Assembly: GCA_037951105.1 (NCBI GenBank)
Contig: JBAMJV010002067.1
Location: forward strand, 248,001 to 312,000
DNA from: Echinarachnius parma
Lineage: Eukaryota; Echinodermata; Echinoidea; Clypeasteroida; Echinarachniidae
Direction of reading: 5' to 3'
DNA length: 64,000 nt
Shown here: piece by piece, positions 1 to 58,197 of the stretch
Layout: every line of letters begins with the position of its first letter
How positions within the stretch are numbered: the stretch's first letter is position 1
Program-made: the position numbers and the translations under genes
The notes under the pieces: model-generated
Seen by the model: the letters and a program-made list of their open reading frames with translations, nothing else
Database searches by the model: none
What the model was told of the DNA's origin: nothing

Positions 1-345
1 CAAAGTATTGTTTTCTTTTGCTTTATTTGATAATAAAAGCGAAATATTTGTCCCCCCTTCTAGATCTAGAGAGTGAATCTGAGCTTTTTAGCCGTGAAGA
101 TTTAAAATAAAGTATTTTTCCTTCTAGATCTAGAGAATGATTCAAACCTTTTTTGCTGTTGTGATGATTGAAAAGCAAATGTTTGACCCCCCTCTAGGTA
201 TAGCGAATGAAAGCTCTTTTAGTTGTGAAGAGTGCAAGTAAAGTAATGTTGTTTTTCGTCCTCTAGGTACTAGCGAATCAAAGCTTTTTAGCTGTGAAGA
301 TTAAAAAGTGAAGTATTCTAGAGAACGAAAGCTTTCCAAACTGAA
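1..345. repeat. Degenerate ~65-bp tandem repeat
   Basis: About five diverged units, each with a CTAGATCTAG- or CTAGGTATAG-like start, then GAATGAAAGCTTTTTAG and GTGAAGA. They recur near 60, 123, 195, 260 and 318. No coding potential is visible. The array may continue to the left of the window. Confidence 0.7.
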
Positions 346-869
346 GAGTGACCCCCCATATGGTGAACCCCATATTTTTTCCCCGGGTAGAGCGAAAATC
401 AAAGTGATAATTTGTTAAGCTTCAGCAATCAGAAAAATATGTATTGGTTAATTGATAATGTGGAAAGAAATAATATCTACACCTTTTTAATTTTTTATTT
501 AGGTCTAAGATAGATATACAGTATATATCTTTATTTCACATTTTATTGTGAGTAGCATTTTTTTTTTAATAAAAGGCAAAATGGGTTTTAATTTTTCAGT
601 AGAATGCACCATGAATGTTTTATTTTACCTGTCTCATAAACTACATTTATTATTATTTTTTGGCTAGAAAGAATTTAGGGAAATAGCTCTACCAGATAGA
701 AAAGTATAACTAAATGTAGCAAGATAAACAATAATATTCCCTTTTGGAAAAAAACACAAATATGATTGAATTACAATATACAATTTAGTACATTGTAAGT
801 TCTATGATATAGCTGGAAAAAACAGCCATTCAAATTAGTGCATTATTCTCTTTCTAGTTATAAGTCGAA

Positions 870-1590
870 CATTGGAAAGACGAAAAGAAAAAGGTAACAA
901 ATACAAAATTAAAATACAGCTGCCCTTTTATAGTGCTTGAGATGAAAACAAATAAATCAATCAAAGGGAAAGACTAACTTTGGGAAAATGGCTACTAAAA
1001 CAAACTTTTTAACAGTACAAACAAATAAATTGATGTGAATTTGGTAATGGAGTTGATTATTAAAAGGTAAATGCATAACAAAACAAAAAATGAAAATAAA
1101 GCTGCCCTTTATAATCTAATGTTTAAATAAAAGCTGGACACTAACTAAAGGGAAATGGAAGAAGGAATTAAAACAAACTGGCTTTGCTGCTCACACTACT
1201 GAAAAGTATTGTGAATTTGGGCATGAGCTGATTATACAAAGGTAAATGCAAAACAAAATTGAAATTGACGTAAAGCTGCCCTTTATAGACGCTTAAGAAA
1301 ATAATATTTAAATAAATGCTAAAGACTAATTAATATTGAGGGAAAATGGAAAAAAGGAACTAACACAACCTTGTTTTTCTTCTAACAATACAGAAAAGTA
1401 GTGTAAATTTATAAATGGATTGATTATAAAAAGGTAAATGCAAAACAATAATGCATATGCAAGTTTTAAAATGACAACAAATAGACTAACATTGGGTAAA
1501 TGGAGAGCTGAACTAAAACTTTTTTCCTCTAACAAAATAGCAAAATAATTTGAATATGGAAACATACATGTACTTGATTATAAAAGGTTG
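870..1590. repeat. Degenerate ~175-bp tandem repeat
   Basis: The words AGCTGCCCTTTATA, AAAGGTAAATGCAAAAC and ACTAACTTTGGGAAAATGG return in the same order about every 175-185 bases (AGCTGCCC near 917, 1100 and 1274). The array is AT-rich and noncoding; short open frames in it are chance. Confidence 0.7.
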
Positions 1591-2382
1591 GAATATAAGA
1601 TCATTGCTCATTTGAATGCGTAATATAGCCAGTAATCTTTATGTTCTGCGTTGTAAATGAAGTGCGATAATTGTATTTAAAAAATGACTGAAAATCGATT
1701 CGCCTGGACAAATTAACATCAATCGTAATTATTTTGGTGTGAGTGATTTTGGGTGTGGTCTTTTTTGCTAATGCATCTTTGTCAATCAAACAATGTGCAT
1801 TGTGGTTGCGCCCCAAACACCAAGCTGTTATACATTATACATTATATGAACAGTGTACGCCTGTATATTACATGAAAAGTACATTTGAGTTTGATCCGAT
1901 GGGTGCAGATACTCCCCTCTCCCTCCCCCCCCCCTTACCCGAACTTTGTAACCCTGTCCCTCACCCTCAATGCTCATGTTTCTACATGATTGGCTTGCAA
2001 ATAAAATGCATGTATAATGAATGTTGCTTCATACACTTTCTTTTTTCTTTTTTTTTTTTGCTCACAATTTATTTTTGATGCTTGCATGACTTCAATCACA
2101 TGAAAGATTAAAATCACATGGTGTTTTTTTTATTTGAAAAATTTATATCCTTTATAGCTTTTTGTAGAACTCTCTTTGAAAGGAAATTGTCATCTCATGT
2201 ACATTAATTTAGTTTCCATATTTTTAATGATTAATTACCCACATATTAGAATTTAACCTTTTAATTGAATTTAACAATTTCATCAGATTTTTTGTATATG
2301 TATCTAATGTAATCAATAATAATAGCTTCTGACCATTCAGGCAATGAGAATTAAGGGGTTTCAGGGACGAGCACCGTCTAGG

Positions 2383-2458
2383 GTTTTCTATAGCTCAGTC
2401 GGAAGAGCACCGGTCTAGGAATCCGGAGGTCTCGGGTTCGAATCCCGTTGGAATCCCA
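2383..2458 (+). pseudogene. tRNA-like sequence (tRNA pseudogene or SINE head)
   Basis: It has an excellent RNA polymerase III A box (TAGCTCAGTCGG) and B box (GGTTCGAATCCC), an anticodon-like arm with loop CTAGGAA, and a T-run terminator just downstream (2473-2479). The acceptor stem pairs poorly and the anticodon stem has a mismatch. I therefore favour a tRNA-derived repeat over a working tRNA gene. Confidence 0.5.
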
Positions 2459-3124
2459 TTTTCTTTGCCTTTTTTTAATCACAATATATTTCTGGTCAGT
2501 TTCTCTATATGTTTGAATCAATAATATTAATAATACAAATACCTGAGACATAATAATTCCTGTAAGATTCTCTATGCCCTTTACAAAATTAGCTTGCAAT
2601 TACCTACGTTATTATTCCATGGTTATTTTAATAAGGATTGTGATACATGTATATAATATGCATGGACATGCAATATAATGTCTTAGATATGACGGACAAA
2701 TAACAAACTAAGCATGTCTCCTATTTATATTAGCTTGTACTGGCTTTTACCTTTACCCTTACCACAAATGATATGACTTAACAAGATAATGTAGGTGCAT
2801 CAGCATGGGATACTTGAAATATATATTCTATTGCATTATATAAAAAAATATATATATTTCCAATAATGCAATAAAGACCTTCATGGATGGAATGAGTGCT
2901 TGAATTTGTATGCCATTTATAACTTTTTTTTTAAATGAGGGAAGAAAATGTTTCATGAACTAATATTTAGTAAAATCATAAAGCTTGAATAACAGTCATG
3001 ATTCATTATTGTTTGTAAAGTTTCACAATGTGCTCACCATTTCATTGATAGGCCTACGTATTTACATTAATGTGTTTGTCTTCATTTGTTTGGAAGAGAT
3101 CCTTGTACTTGTTGACCATGGGTA

Positions 3125-3212
3125 ATAATAATTAAATAATTATTTAAGCGCTTAGAGGCTCTTTGCAATTTGCGCTATATAAATGTCTATTATTATTATT
3201 ATTATTATCCTC
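3125..3212 (+). mobile_element. SINE 3' tail fragment
   Basis: A TTTAAGCGCTTAGAGG-like segment is followed by GCGCTATATAAATG and a TTATTATTATT run. The same GCGCTATATAAA tail ends the fuller SINE at 53938-54274 and the fragments near 24240 and 25340. Confidence 0.6.
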
Positions 3213-3214
3213 TA

Positions 3215-3990
3215 TACATGACAAAATGGGATCCATGTTTTTTTTTTTTTTGTTTTACAATGCTTTCATGACTTATTTATGATACTGCATTGTTGTGATA
3301 TGATAAAAACCAACACTTAGGATCCATGGTTTATGTTTGACCTCATGTACTTGTTCATTTTGTTTTCATTATGCTGTATTGTCATACATAATTTATAATG
3401 ACATTTCACAGGTACATGTGTGACTCCATCATTGTTTATCATGCTTGCTAATTTTTAAACCATTTCCATGATTTTGTATTGTTACGGGTGATGAGTACAT
3501 TTCACATAATGTTTCAATCCATTGTTTATGTTTATTGTTCTTGCTTACTGCATTTTGTCTTGATATTGTAATGTTTTGAACATTTTAAATTCATGGCACA
3601 TAGGCTTCATGATTGTCAATGCTTTCAAAATATGTAATATAATACAAATAGCAAAATAGTTCAGTAAGATTTCATGGTTTTATGTTTGATCAAGGTACAA
3701 TGTATGCTTGCTAAAATAAAATCAATTGATACCTTATTAATTCATTATGATATGAATAGCACATTGGGTTTTATGGATTGGTGTTTTACTTGCAAGCCTG
3801 CTAATTATTGAATTTTTGAAGCATATTCATTATGATATAAATAGCACATTAGGGTTTCATGGTTATGTGTTTTACATGCTTGCTAAAGATTTGATATTTG
3901 ATTCATTAATAATCATTTAAATAGCACATGGGGTTCATGGATTTGTTTGTTTTTTAATACCATGCTTGCTAAAGTTTGTTACCCTTTTTG
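3215..3990. repeat. Degenerate tandem repeat, ~90-120-bp unit
   Basis: The phrases TTCATGGTTTATGTTTGA, CATGCTTGCTAA, ATTCATTATGATAT and AATAGCACATTGGG recur in order several times. Units are heavily diverged, AT-rich and noncoding. Confidence 0.6.
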
Positions 3991-5401
3991 CCACTTTTTG
4001 CACACTTATAGCGTATGGAGGCAACTTCCGGAAATATGGTAGGCTTTGTGCATATCATCAGTCTGCCCGAAATTATCTGAAATCTGGGCTTTCAAATTTC
4101 CTCTTCTAACAACTTTTCACTTTATAATTTATCAAATTATATTCTGTTTCTTTTTTATATACTCAATATCTATATATTTTTTATAGAGTTCTTCTTTTGT
4201 GTAAAAATACATGTATATATACATTTCATATATGTTTGTGTGTTTGTCTTATTTGTGTTTACTGTGATGTAATTCAATGTGATTTTATTTGCTGGCCAGG
4301 GATTATTATATAGATCATTATACTCTGTTTTTATTATCTATAGGTATAGGTTTTTTGGCAATAGTTATAACTTGGATCATAAAAAAAACTCTTTTCTAAA
4401 ACTATAACAAATATATTCTTTCACTCTAGTATAATTACACATATATGTTTAGGGATTATGCGATCAGTATAATTAAGTTGTATGCCAAAGAAATAACAGA
4501 AACTAAGAAAGTTAAAAAGAATCAAACATCTTTCTATTCAAATCAGAAAATGTATGTTTAAACAAAAATAAGACTTGAACATACAGCTGATTAAATTCTC
4601 AAGTTTTATATTATAGCATCTTAAAAACATAACATGGTAGGGGGATTCTAGCTTATGTTTGATACATATTGAATGGTTTCAATATCCATGCCCTTCTTAA
4701 TTCTAATGCCAGTTCATTTATTTGTTATAGTATGTATCTTGTATTAATCAAATAATTAACTATTTCTTGTGTAGTTCAAAGTTCAAACACATACTTGTAT
4801 GGCAAGAATGATTATTGCATGTATCCTTGTGATTTGAACCCTCTGATAGTCAAGTCACATTCCTAACTGAATTTAATATACCGATTTGTTTCACATTTTC
4901 ATCATAATGATGAGTTGCTATTAAAGTGTGATTATATTGTGTTTGTCATTGTCAACAGTTACTATTTAAGACTGTCTGTGAAAGTTGTTTCATGTCTGTT
5001 CATAATAATATCTTATATATTTTTTACATTTGTCATTCTGTTATATTTTAAAAATTTAAATGGACCTTTTATATAACATCAACAAAATCATTTATAACAG
5101 ATTCCTAGTTACCTTTGTGCATTTGTTCAATGTCTTTGAGCAAAATCATTGTACAATGTAACTACATGTTATATGTTTATTGATTATTACATATTAACAA
5201 CAGTCAAATACTGATTAAAATATACTTTTAACCTTACAGAATAACAGATAAAATAGGGAAATCTACTTGTACTTTTATATTTATGTTCTGCATATATATC
5301 ATAGGATGAGAAAGAGAAGGGGGCTATTAGTAATTTATTTATAATTTGGAGATAATCATGTTTAAAATTGGGAGCCTTTTAGAAACCAAATTTAGGTCTC
5401 T
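3991..5401. other. AT-rich noncoding stretch
   Basis: I see no exon, RNA gene or repeat I can define here. It is unique-looking AT-rich DNA with scattered microsatellite-like words. Confidence 0.5.
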
Positions 5402-5974
5402 TTAAAGGGATAGTTGAGTTCTGGTAAAGAAAGTACAGTTTTGGTCAAACTGAATTTTAATAACCAAAACCTGCATCATTACATTACAAACTAATAGTTA
5501 TAACTCTACCATGCTTGAAAGGAATTCAAAATCACAAACGACTGAGTAAAAAGCCTTTTATCATTCAAACAGAGGCGTTCAAACTCAAGATGGCGCTCTC
5601 TAAAAACACATTGGTTTAAACCATTTTAAATAAAATATTGTGCATGTGAAGGTTCGTAAAAATAGTGATTAGATAGAGAGATAATCAACAACTATTAAAA
5701 AACTTCTTTTGAAAATTTTTGAAAAGAGGAAGCATTTAAACAAAATTTGTAACAGTTGGTTCAAAAGTAGCTAATATTTGTGGGGCTCCACATTTATACA
5801 AATGGTAACGTTTATGGATATTTCAGCCGTTTCTGAACCGATTTTGATCAAATAAAGTTTATTCTGTCACTAATATATTATGCTCTTTCAAATTTTACAC
5901 TCAGTTTTTCATTATCTCACAAGAAAATTATTATGTGTAGCGCCCTCTCTACCAAAACTCAACTATCCCTTTAA
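5402..5974. mobile_element. TTAA-bounded MITE, family A, copy 1
   Basis: It starts TTAAAGGGATAGTTGAGTT and ends with the inverted form, AACTCAACTATCCCTTTAA, with TTAA at both edges. The interior carries the same blocks as copies at 38335, 46289 and 52532: GGTCAAACTGAATTTTAAT, the GCGCCCTCT motif, ATCACATGCACAATATTTTA-like and CCGATTTTGATCAAA. It has no open frame, so it is non-autonomous. TTAA ends suggest piggyBac-type mobilisation, which is inference. Confidence 0.85.
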
Positions 5975-6226
5975 TAATTTTTTGTTGAATATTCCCAACA
6001 TTAGAAATAAATTATTTCTAAATTAGGCATCACATAGAGACTGCTCCAACCTACAAGATGGTATGCAGAACTCAACGTAGCCAAAAAATCAACTTATAAG
6101 GCCTTTCTCACTCTCACCTGACGATATGTACATGTTTGTGTGTTTTTTTATGTCTTGTATCCATGTATCGTGAGTGAATCCTGTTGTACTCTTGAATGAA
6201 ATTTACATAGCTGTATTTTCTATTAA

Positions 6227-6304
6227 TAATCTGTTGCTTACGGGAACCGGATGGGCTATGTACAAAGTCTATGGGGATTTCAGAATCTCAAAGTGAACGG
6301 GTTA
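6227..6304 (-). mobile_element. Short ~78-bp inverted-repeat element, family B1
   Basis: It shares ACGGGAACCGGATGG, TACAAAGTCTATGGGGATT and AGAATCTCAAAG, and ends AACGGGTTAA. The same element appears at 30446, 43098, 57009 and 58227 in either orientation. Confidence 0.7.
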
Positions 6305-6826
6305 ATCCTTTTATAACATACCAGTAATACCACAAGTTTTGAAAATAACACATGATCTATTAACACCCACATTTAAAAAAGGGCGAGATATTGTGGTATA
6401 ATAACGTTTTGTGTTTTTTTATCTTGTCAACTTTTTCTTCTATAATGTCTATATGTACATGAAGCATGTGTCAGTCATTTGTGTATAATGTTGCATGTTG
6501 GGTTGCAGTTTGGTTTTATACACTAAATGGACTGGAATTTCTTGTGATGGGGAATGAATATAATACACTAAAGCAACAACAACAACATCAAAGTTGAACT
6601 ATCTGTCAATACTTGTGATCTAAATGTTCAAACTGCTTGTTATGTTCACTGCATGGTATACATTTAAAAACAAGTGACAAATATTTTCCTTATTCAATTC
6701 ATAACATAAAGATCACACCTCACTGTGCATGAATGTTGCCTCTAAAAGACATGCACTTGTATCCTCCAAAATCTCTGTAATATCAATATTACAATTTGTT
6801 CTAAAACATGAGAATGTATTGAACTA

Positions 6827-6976
6827 GTGCCGAGTTATTCCGTTTATTTCACTTAACATTTAAACTCATTTTAACTTTAAACATTTAAAAACGTAAACGG
6901 TATAACAAACAAATTAAACAATATTAACGAACGTTTAAACGATAAAAGTTTAGTGAACATTTTGACTCGGCACTAT
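6827..6976. mobile_element. Small TIR element
   Basis: TAGTGCCGAGT at the left pairs with ACTCGGCACTA at the right. Between them is AT-rich DNA with several GTTTAAAC-type words that also pair imperfectly. It is about 150 bp and noncoding. Confidence 0.6.
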
Positions 6977-7267
6977 ATAGATCTTTTGTAAAATTGCAAC
7001 AACTGATATAAAATGATTCCCATGTCCTAGGAAAAATAATTGGCGGACATGATATAATTAATTGAAAGCAGGAGTTACTTTGGTTTTAACTTTTAAATGT
7101 TTTGGAGAAGACAAGATATTTCAAGTTTCGCTGTAAATGCTTTCTATTATAATGCAGTATAAACTAACGGGAAGTTTTTCATTAACTGCAAGACATATTT
7201 ATATGAACCAAAAATAAGAAGGCAAATTGTTTTAATGTGATAAACTTAGTTTTGTGTTCTTCATTTT

Positions 7268-8385
7268 TATGCCTCCGCAACAAAGTAGCCGGAGGCATTA
7301 TGTTTTCGGGTTGTCCGTCCGTCCGTACGTCCGTACGTACGTCCCGTTCTCGTGATCGCGTTATCTCAAGAACCGATAAACGGATTTTCACCAAACTTGG
7401 GTCATGTATGTATCTTGGGGGGCCGATGATCTGATTAGATTTTGGGGTCATGAGGTCAAAGGTCAAAGGTCACAGAGCTCATTATATATGCAAAAATAGC
7501 TCGTGATCGCGTTATCTCAAGAACGGATTGACGGATTCTGACCAAACTTGGTACATGTATGTATCTTGGGGGGCCGATGATCTGATTAGATATTGGGGTC
7601 ATGAGGTCAAAGGTCAAAGGTCACAGAGCTCATTATATATGCAAAAATAGCTCGTGATCGCGTTATCTCAAGAACGGATTGACGGATTCTGACCAAACTT
7701 GGTACATGTATGTATCTTGGGGGGCCGATGATCTGATTAGATTTTGGGGTCATGAGGTCAAAGGTCAAAGGTCACAGAGCTCATTATATATGCAAAAATA
7801 GCTCGTGATCGCGTTATCTCAAGAACGGATTGACGGATTCTGACCAAACTTGGTACATGTATGTATCTTGGGGGGCCGATGATCTGATTAGATTTTGGGG
7901 TCATGAGGTCAAAGGTCAAAGGTCACAGAGCTCATTATATATGCAAAAATAGCTCGTGATCGCGTTATCTCAAGAACGGATTGACGGATTATGACCAAAC
8001 TTGGTACATGTATGTATCTTGGGGGGCCGATGATCTGATTAGATTTTGGGGTCATGAGGTCAAAGGTCACAGAGCTCATTATATATGCAAAAATAGCTCG
8101 TGATCGCGTTATCTCAAGAACGGATTGACGGATTATGACCAAACTTGGGTCATGTATGTATCTTGGGGGGCCGATGATCTGATTAGATTTTGGGGGTCAT
8201 GAGGTCAAAGGTCAAGGTCACTTATAGCTCATAATTGTGATATGTCAAGATCTAAGACAGAGTACCATCAAAATTGAGTTCACAGAATTAATTCAGTGTA
8301 CATGTTGATTTGGGCTTGATATAAATCGCGTAATGGCGGAGGCATCATTTTCGACTGCGCGCAGTCGAAGATCCATCTAGTTAAC
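7268..8385. mobile_element. GGAGGCAT element carrying a six-unit 151-bp array
   Basis: The left edge has ATGCCTCCG...CGGAGGCAT and then TCCGTCCGTACG runs. The right edge has GGCGGAGGCATCATTTT. Between them a unit beginning CTCGTGATCGCGTTATCTC repeats from 7349, 7500, 7651, 7802, 7953 and 8097. The period is 151 bp except one 144-bp unit. Units are nearly identical and the period is not a multiple of three. Each unit contains AGGTCAAAGGTCA. Decayed relatives lie at 47410-47515 and 54410-54580. Confidence 0.8.
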
Positions 8386-9419
8386 TCTGTTCTCTATGTA
8401 TTTCAGCAAATGTAATCTATACAATTTTTACATTCTCCTCTTTGCACGTTTGCTGTGGAAATGTTCTCGTATATAAAGAATGTTGACTTGTAAATGTAAA
8501 CGTACGCCAATTATGTAAAAACAATCATCAACGTGTAAAATGTAATGTACGCTTTATAGTCTGCGCACCATCATGAGTGAATGAATCATGAATGACTGAA
8601 CGAATGACGCACAAATCATATAAAGTGTTACCCTCTCTTTTTTTTCTTTTTTCGTTTGCCGCTCGCCCTCCACCATCCATGGATTGTGTGTTCTGTACAC
8701 GTACGTGCCTCGTAAACAGTTCCCTTCAGTAGGGGGAAAGACCAGTACAAAGGTTTGTTAGTTTGTTGCAGGTTTTCGTTTTTCCTTGTCCATGTATCGT
8801 TCCGAATCACAAAGACACGTCGCTTTTGATTTGTAGATTTTGTAGAATGTGTACCCCGTCAAGTCCTTCATTTTTCAGGTGTTCGTAGTTTTCTTTAAGT
8901 TTTTCTGTTAAATGTATCTTTCAGGACTCGGATCTGGAGTATTTCCATATCGTTTACATGTTAGAGCTATTCATGCGAGACTGGTTTTGGGTTGAATAAA
9001 GCATTTTTTAGTCAAAAGCTTTTGCAGTAAATATTATTGTAATTATATTCCACAGGCCTGTATGGAGAGCTTGTGTAACCAAAAAAGCATCATGGTTGCA
9101 AAAAAGTAGAAAGTGAATAGCACGTTTGACATGTACCAGCTAAATATTAAGATGCATTTTTATATAATGTGGGGTGGTTACTATTAACTAAAATGGTTTT
9201 TAAAGCATAATGCTTGCAAAAAAATATCGCGTTTTTTTGACATACTGTATATACCTTGTGAAATATTTAGATGCATTTTTATTAATGCTCTTATTTTGGT
9301 TGCTGTGGGCATCGCTAATATATTGCATTAAAGCTTGACAAATTTGCAAGATGATCGCAACAAATTGCAATACAAATATTTTGCTATTAAATACAACTGT
9401 ACTAATATCTGGATGATCC
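8386..9419. other. Noncoding stretch, no feature recognised
   Basis: This is mixed-composition DNA. A G/C-richer patch at 8640-8880 (Kozak-like CCATCCATGG, a CTTTCAG-like pyrimidine site) gave no exon that fits the DOCK protein. I see nothing I can support. Confidence 0.4.
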
Positions 9420-10646
9420 TTTATACATTCCTCTACATTCTTATATTAGTTTTACATCCGTTTATTCATCTTATCTCTCATTCTCATTCTCATTCTTTCT
9501 TTCCTTCTTAAAATGTATCTTCTTCAATCCTACTCTCTGACATCTCCTTCTTGTATTCCTCCTCCTCCACTATTACATAATATCTCTCCATCCCCTTATC
9601 ATTCCATTGTCTGTTGTTTTCCTCCATTGTTCCATCCCTGTATTATGATTTATGACTCTCTTGCCCCTCCTTCTATTTCTTCTTCCTCTGCCATAAACAT
9701 TTTAACCCCCCCCCCACCTCCAATTCATCATCCATTCATCACTCTACTATTCCCCCTCTCATTTTGCCCCCCCCCCCCCCTTCCATCAATTCTTCACCCC
9801 TTTATTACTTTTCTGCCTCCTTCTTTATCCCCTCTCTCCCTCATCCTTTTTATTAAAATTTGTATTCCTCCACCTCTTCTACACTTTACACCTGTCATAC
9901 ATGTTCAACCCTCTTTGACACTCCTCTCCTCTCCCTTGTCTTTACTTTCCCTCTTTTTACCCCACCCCCTCTACAACCCCTCCTATCTCTCTCATATGTA
10001 CCCTTTGTCTACCCCTCATTTCTCTACCACCCACCACCCCTCTTCTCTGACTTTTGCCCATCGTCTTCCCCTATCGTCTTCCCCTCTTTAACTATCCCTC
10101 ATCTATTACCATTACCACTTGTCAACCCCCTTTACCCCACTCTACTACCCCTCCTCTCTAATTATTACCCCTCCTCTCTAATGATTACCCCTCCTCTCTA
10201 ATTATTACCCCTCCTCTCTAATGATTACCTCTTGTCTTCCCTTCTCTTACCCCCTTTACAACTCCTCTATTCCCCTTATCCCTTGTCTATCCCTCATAAA
10301 CCCCCTTTCTACCACCCCTCCCCTCCTTTCTCACTATTTATACACATTGTTTTACCCTCTCTTACCCCCATATACACCTTCTCTCTTATCATTACCCCTT
10401 GTCTCAGCATTTTACCCCCTTCTACCCCCCCCCCCCCTCCTTTCTCCACATCACCCCTTGTCTTCCCCATCTTTCAATTTACACCTTCCTCCACCAACCC
10501 TTCTCATCCACCCATCTCTCTGACCCCCTTCTCTTCTCACCACTACCCCTTGTCGTTCCTTTCTCACATTTTCCCTTTCATTTACTTTTACCCCCCTCTA
10601 TCACCTCTCATTGCTAATCTTTACCCCTTCGTTGTCCCCTCTCCAG
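9420..10646 (+). repeat. 1.2-kb polypyrimidine tract running into the E1 acceptor
   Basis: The + strand is almost purely C and T, with words such as CCCCTCC, CTTCCC and TTTACCCC, and a few C-runs over 10. It includes a ~20-bp minisatellite at 10140-10230 (four copies of TCTCTAATTATTACCCC-like). It ends in CTCTCCAG, the acceptor of E1. Apparent proline/serine-rich open frames here are a composition artefact. Confidence 0.8.
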
Positions 10647-56550
<45,904 letters not shown>

Positions 56551-57008
56551 CCCCCCGTGACCCATGACCTCTGAACTTTCACCTTTCACCTAGCGAGTGA
56601 TAGCACCATCCAAAAACTGCACCTATCATTGTACTACGAATGCTTTGTGATTATCCCAAGGAACTTGGATTATACTGCAGAAACCTCATCAACCAGATGT
56701 CTTCAGTGTCATTAATAATAGGACATTTTGACATTTCACCTGTGAACTTTGACCTTCGACCTTGTGAACTATTCTGTGGAGAGGAAACATGTATCACACT
56801 GCTTATGTGATTTCAATGTACAAACCTCATGCTCCTATTCAACCAGAAGGCTATATTATAGTATATTCATCCTCATTCATTATCTTCACAGCTGTCAGTA
56901 GGACCATTTGACCCCTTGACCTTTAACTCTTCTTTTGACATTCGCCCCAGTGTGTGATTTGAACATATACATATTTAGTTACAGCGTACATGCATGTCTT
57001 ATACCCAT
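56551..57008 (+). other. 3' UTR, first part
   Basis: Noncoding. It is notable for many TGACC words (GTGACCCATGACCTCTGAAC, CTTTGACCTTCGACC, CCCTTGACCTTTAAC). The transcript end is not clear: candidate AATAAA signals are at 58839-58844 and 59438-59443, both beyond several repeats. Confidence 0.5.
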
Positions 57009-57087
57009 TTAACCCGTTCCCTTCGAGATTCCGAAATCTCCATAGACTTTGTACACAACCCACTCGGTTCCCGTGGTCAAGGGGTTA
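57009..57087 (+). mobile_element. Family B1 short element
   Basis: TTAACCCGTTCCCTTCGAGA, CCATAGACTTTGTACACAAC, CTCGGTTCCCGTGGTCAAGG, GGTTAA. It is directly followed by a B2 element. Confidence 0.75.
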
Positions 57088-57165
57088 AGATTGATTGATT
57101 TTGGTGTGACATGCATTCTCCATAGTTCTCAGTCTGATTATTTTCTGGACCAGTCCTGGAATGGG
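57088..57165 (+). mobile_element. Family B2 hairpin element, degenerate copy
   Basis: GATTGATTTTGGTGTGACAT, GCATTCTCCATAG, TTCTGGACCAGTCCTGGAAT, GGGT. It aligns to 23160-23252 but has lost its left arm. Confidence 0.65.
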
Positions 57166-57310
57166 TATTTTCGGGAGAAAAGGGCCTGGAAAAAATTAGA
57201 ACTTGCATTGTTTTAGTAAAAACTTCACAGAATATGTAATGAATCATGTATTGGGTGACACAAGGTAAAAATTACCTCTTATGAAATCATGATCTTGAAT
57301 TATCACGTAA

Positions 57311-57566
57311 GGCAATGCTCGAAATTAGCAAAGGCCCGCTGGCCCGGGGCAACTAAATAATTAGCTTTGGGCCACCAAATTTCATTGATGTTAATTAAAT
57401 ACACTGGCCCGAATGGGCAACCACCTAAATTACATAATGAATAATGACATCTTTGCTTGGGACTACCAGATTCAGGTTTCGGGTTACTAGAATTTGAACA
57501 AATCTAATTTTCACTTGCCCCTAAGTGGGCCACAAGATGAAACCAATAGTTAATTTCTAGCATTTT
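57311..57566. mobile_element. MITE with GCTCGAAATTAGC ends, copy 2
   Basis: AATGCTCGAAATTAGC at the left and TTAATTTCTAGCATT at the right, with GGCCCGCTGGCCCGGGG and CACTGGCCCGAATGGGC inside. It is a shortened relative of 15384-16187. Confidence 0.7.
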
Positions 57567-58197
57567 ATATTAAAGGATTGGTTGGTATGGGTCAGACATA
57601 AACAGTACTTTTATCACTTTGATTCAATCATCATTATAGGATGACATGACCTGTTGTTCATTAAAGTAATCATTTCTAAGTTATCAAATTATTGTAACTA
57701 TATTTTTGAAATCCTGAATTTACTTTTTTTGAGTGATGAATATTTGCCCCGTATGTACAGATGAAGACACGTTATATATGACAAAATTAAGATAATTATA
57801 CTGTTAAGGTATATATCTGATCCATATAATATATCATATAATATTTGTTATCAAGAACATCATTAATTTTATCCTTTTTTTATAAATATAACATATGTTA
57901 CATATTGAAATCGTTTTTAGCCATCATTAACTTTTTTATGATGTTTTAACTTTCATGTTAATTTTTCTATCAAATCTGTTGTGTTGTAATCCATTGAATG
58001 TAGTATGTAATATGTTGGATTATCATTAGTTCTTCAGTAGGCCCTTTATGCGGAGGCTATTAATCTATTTTGGGAATTTTCCCCCCTGTCATTAAAAGAA
58101 TACTAAAGTTTATGGAATTGATATGTTGTCTTCACCGGTGGTACTGATGATATTTAACCTTGTTTGATGAACAACACATGTATTTCACATAGTTGAT
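57567..58197. other. AT-rich 3' UTR or downstream stretch
   Basis: Nothing recognised beyond AT-rich DNA with ATATAATATATCATATAATA near 57820. Confidence 0.5.

Noticed and set aside
7349-8225. Direct repeats considered as a CRISPR array
   Set aside because: Units are 151 bp with no unique spacers, in a clearly eukaryotic context.
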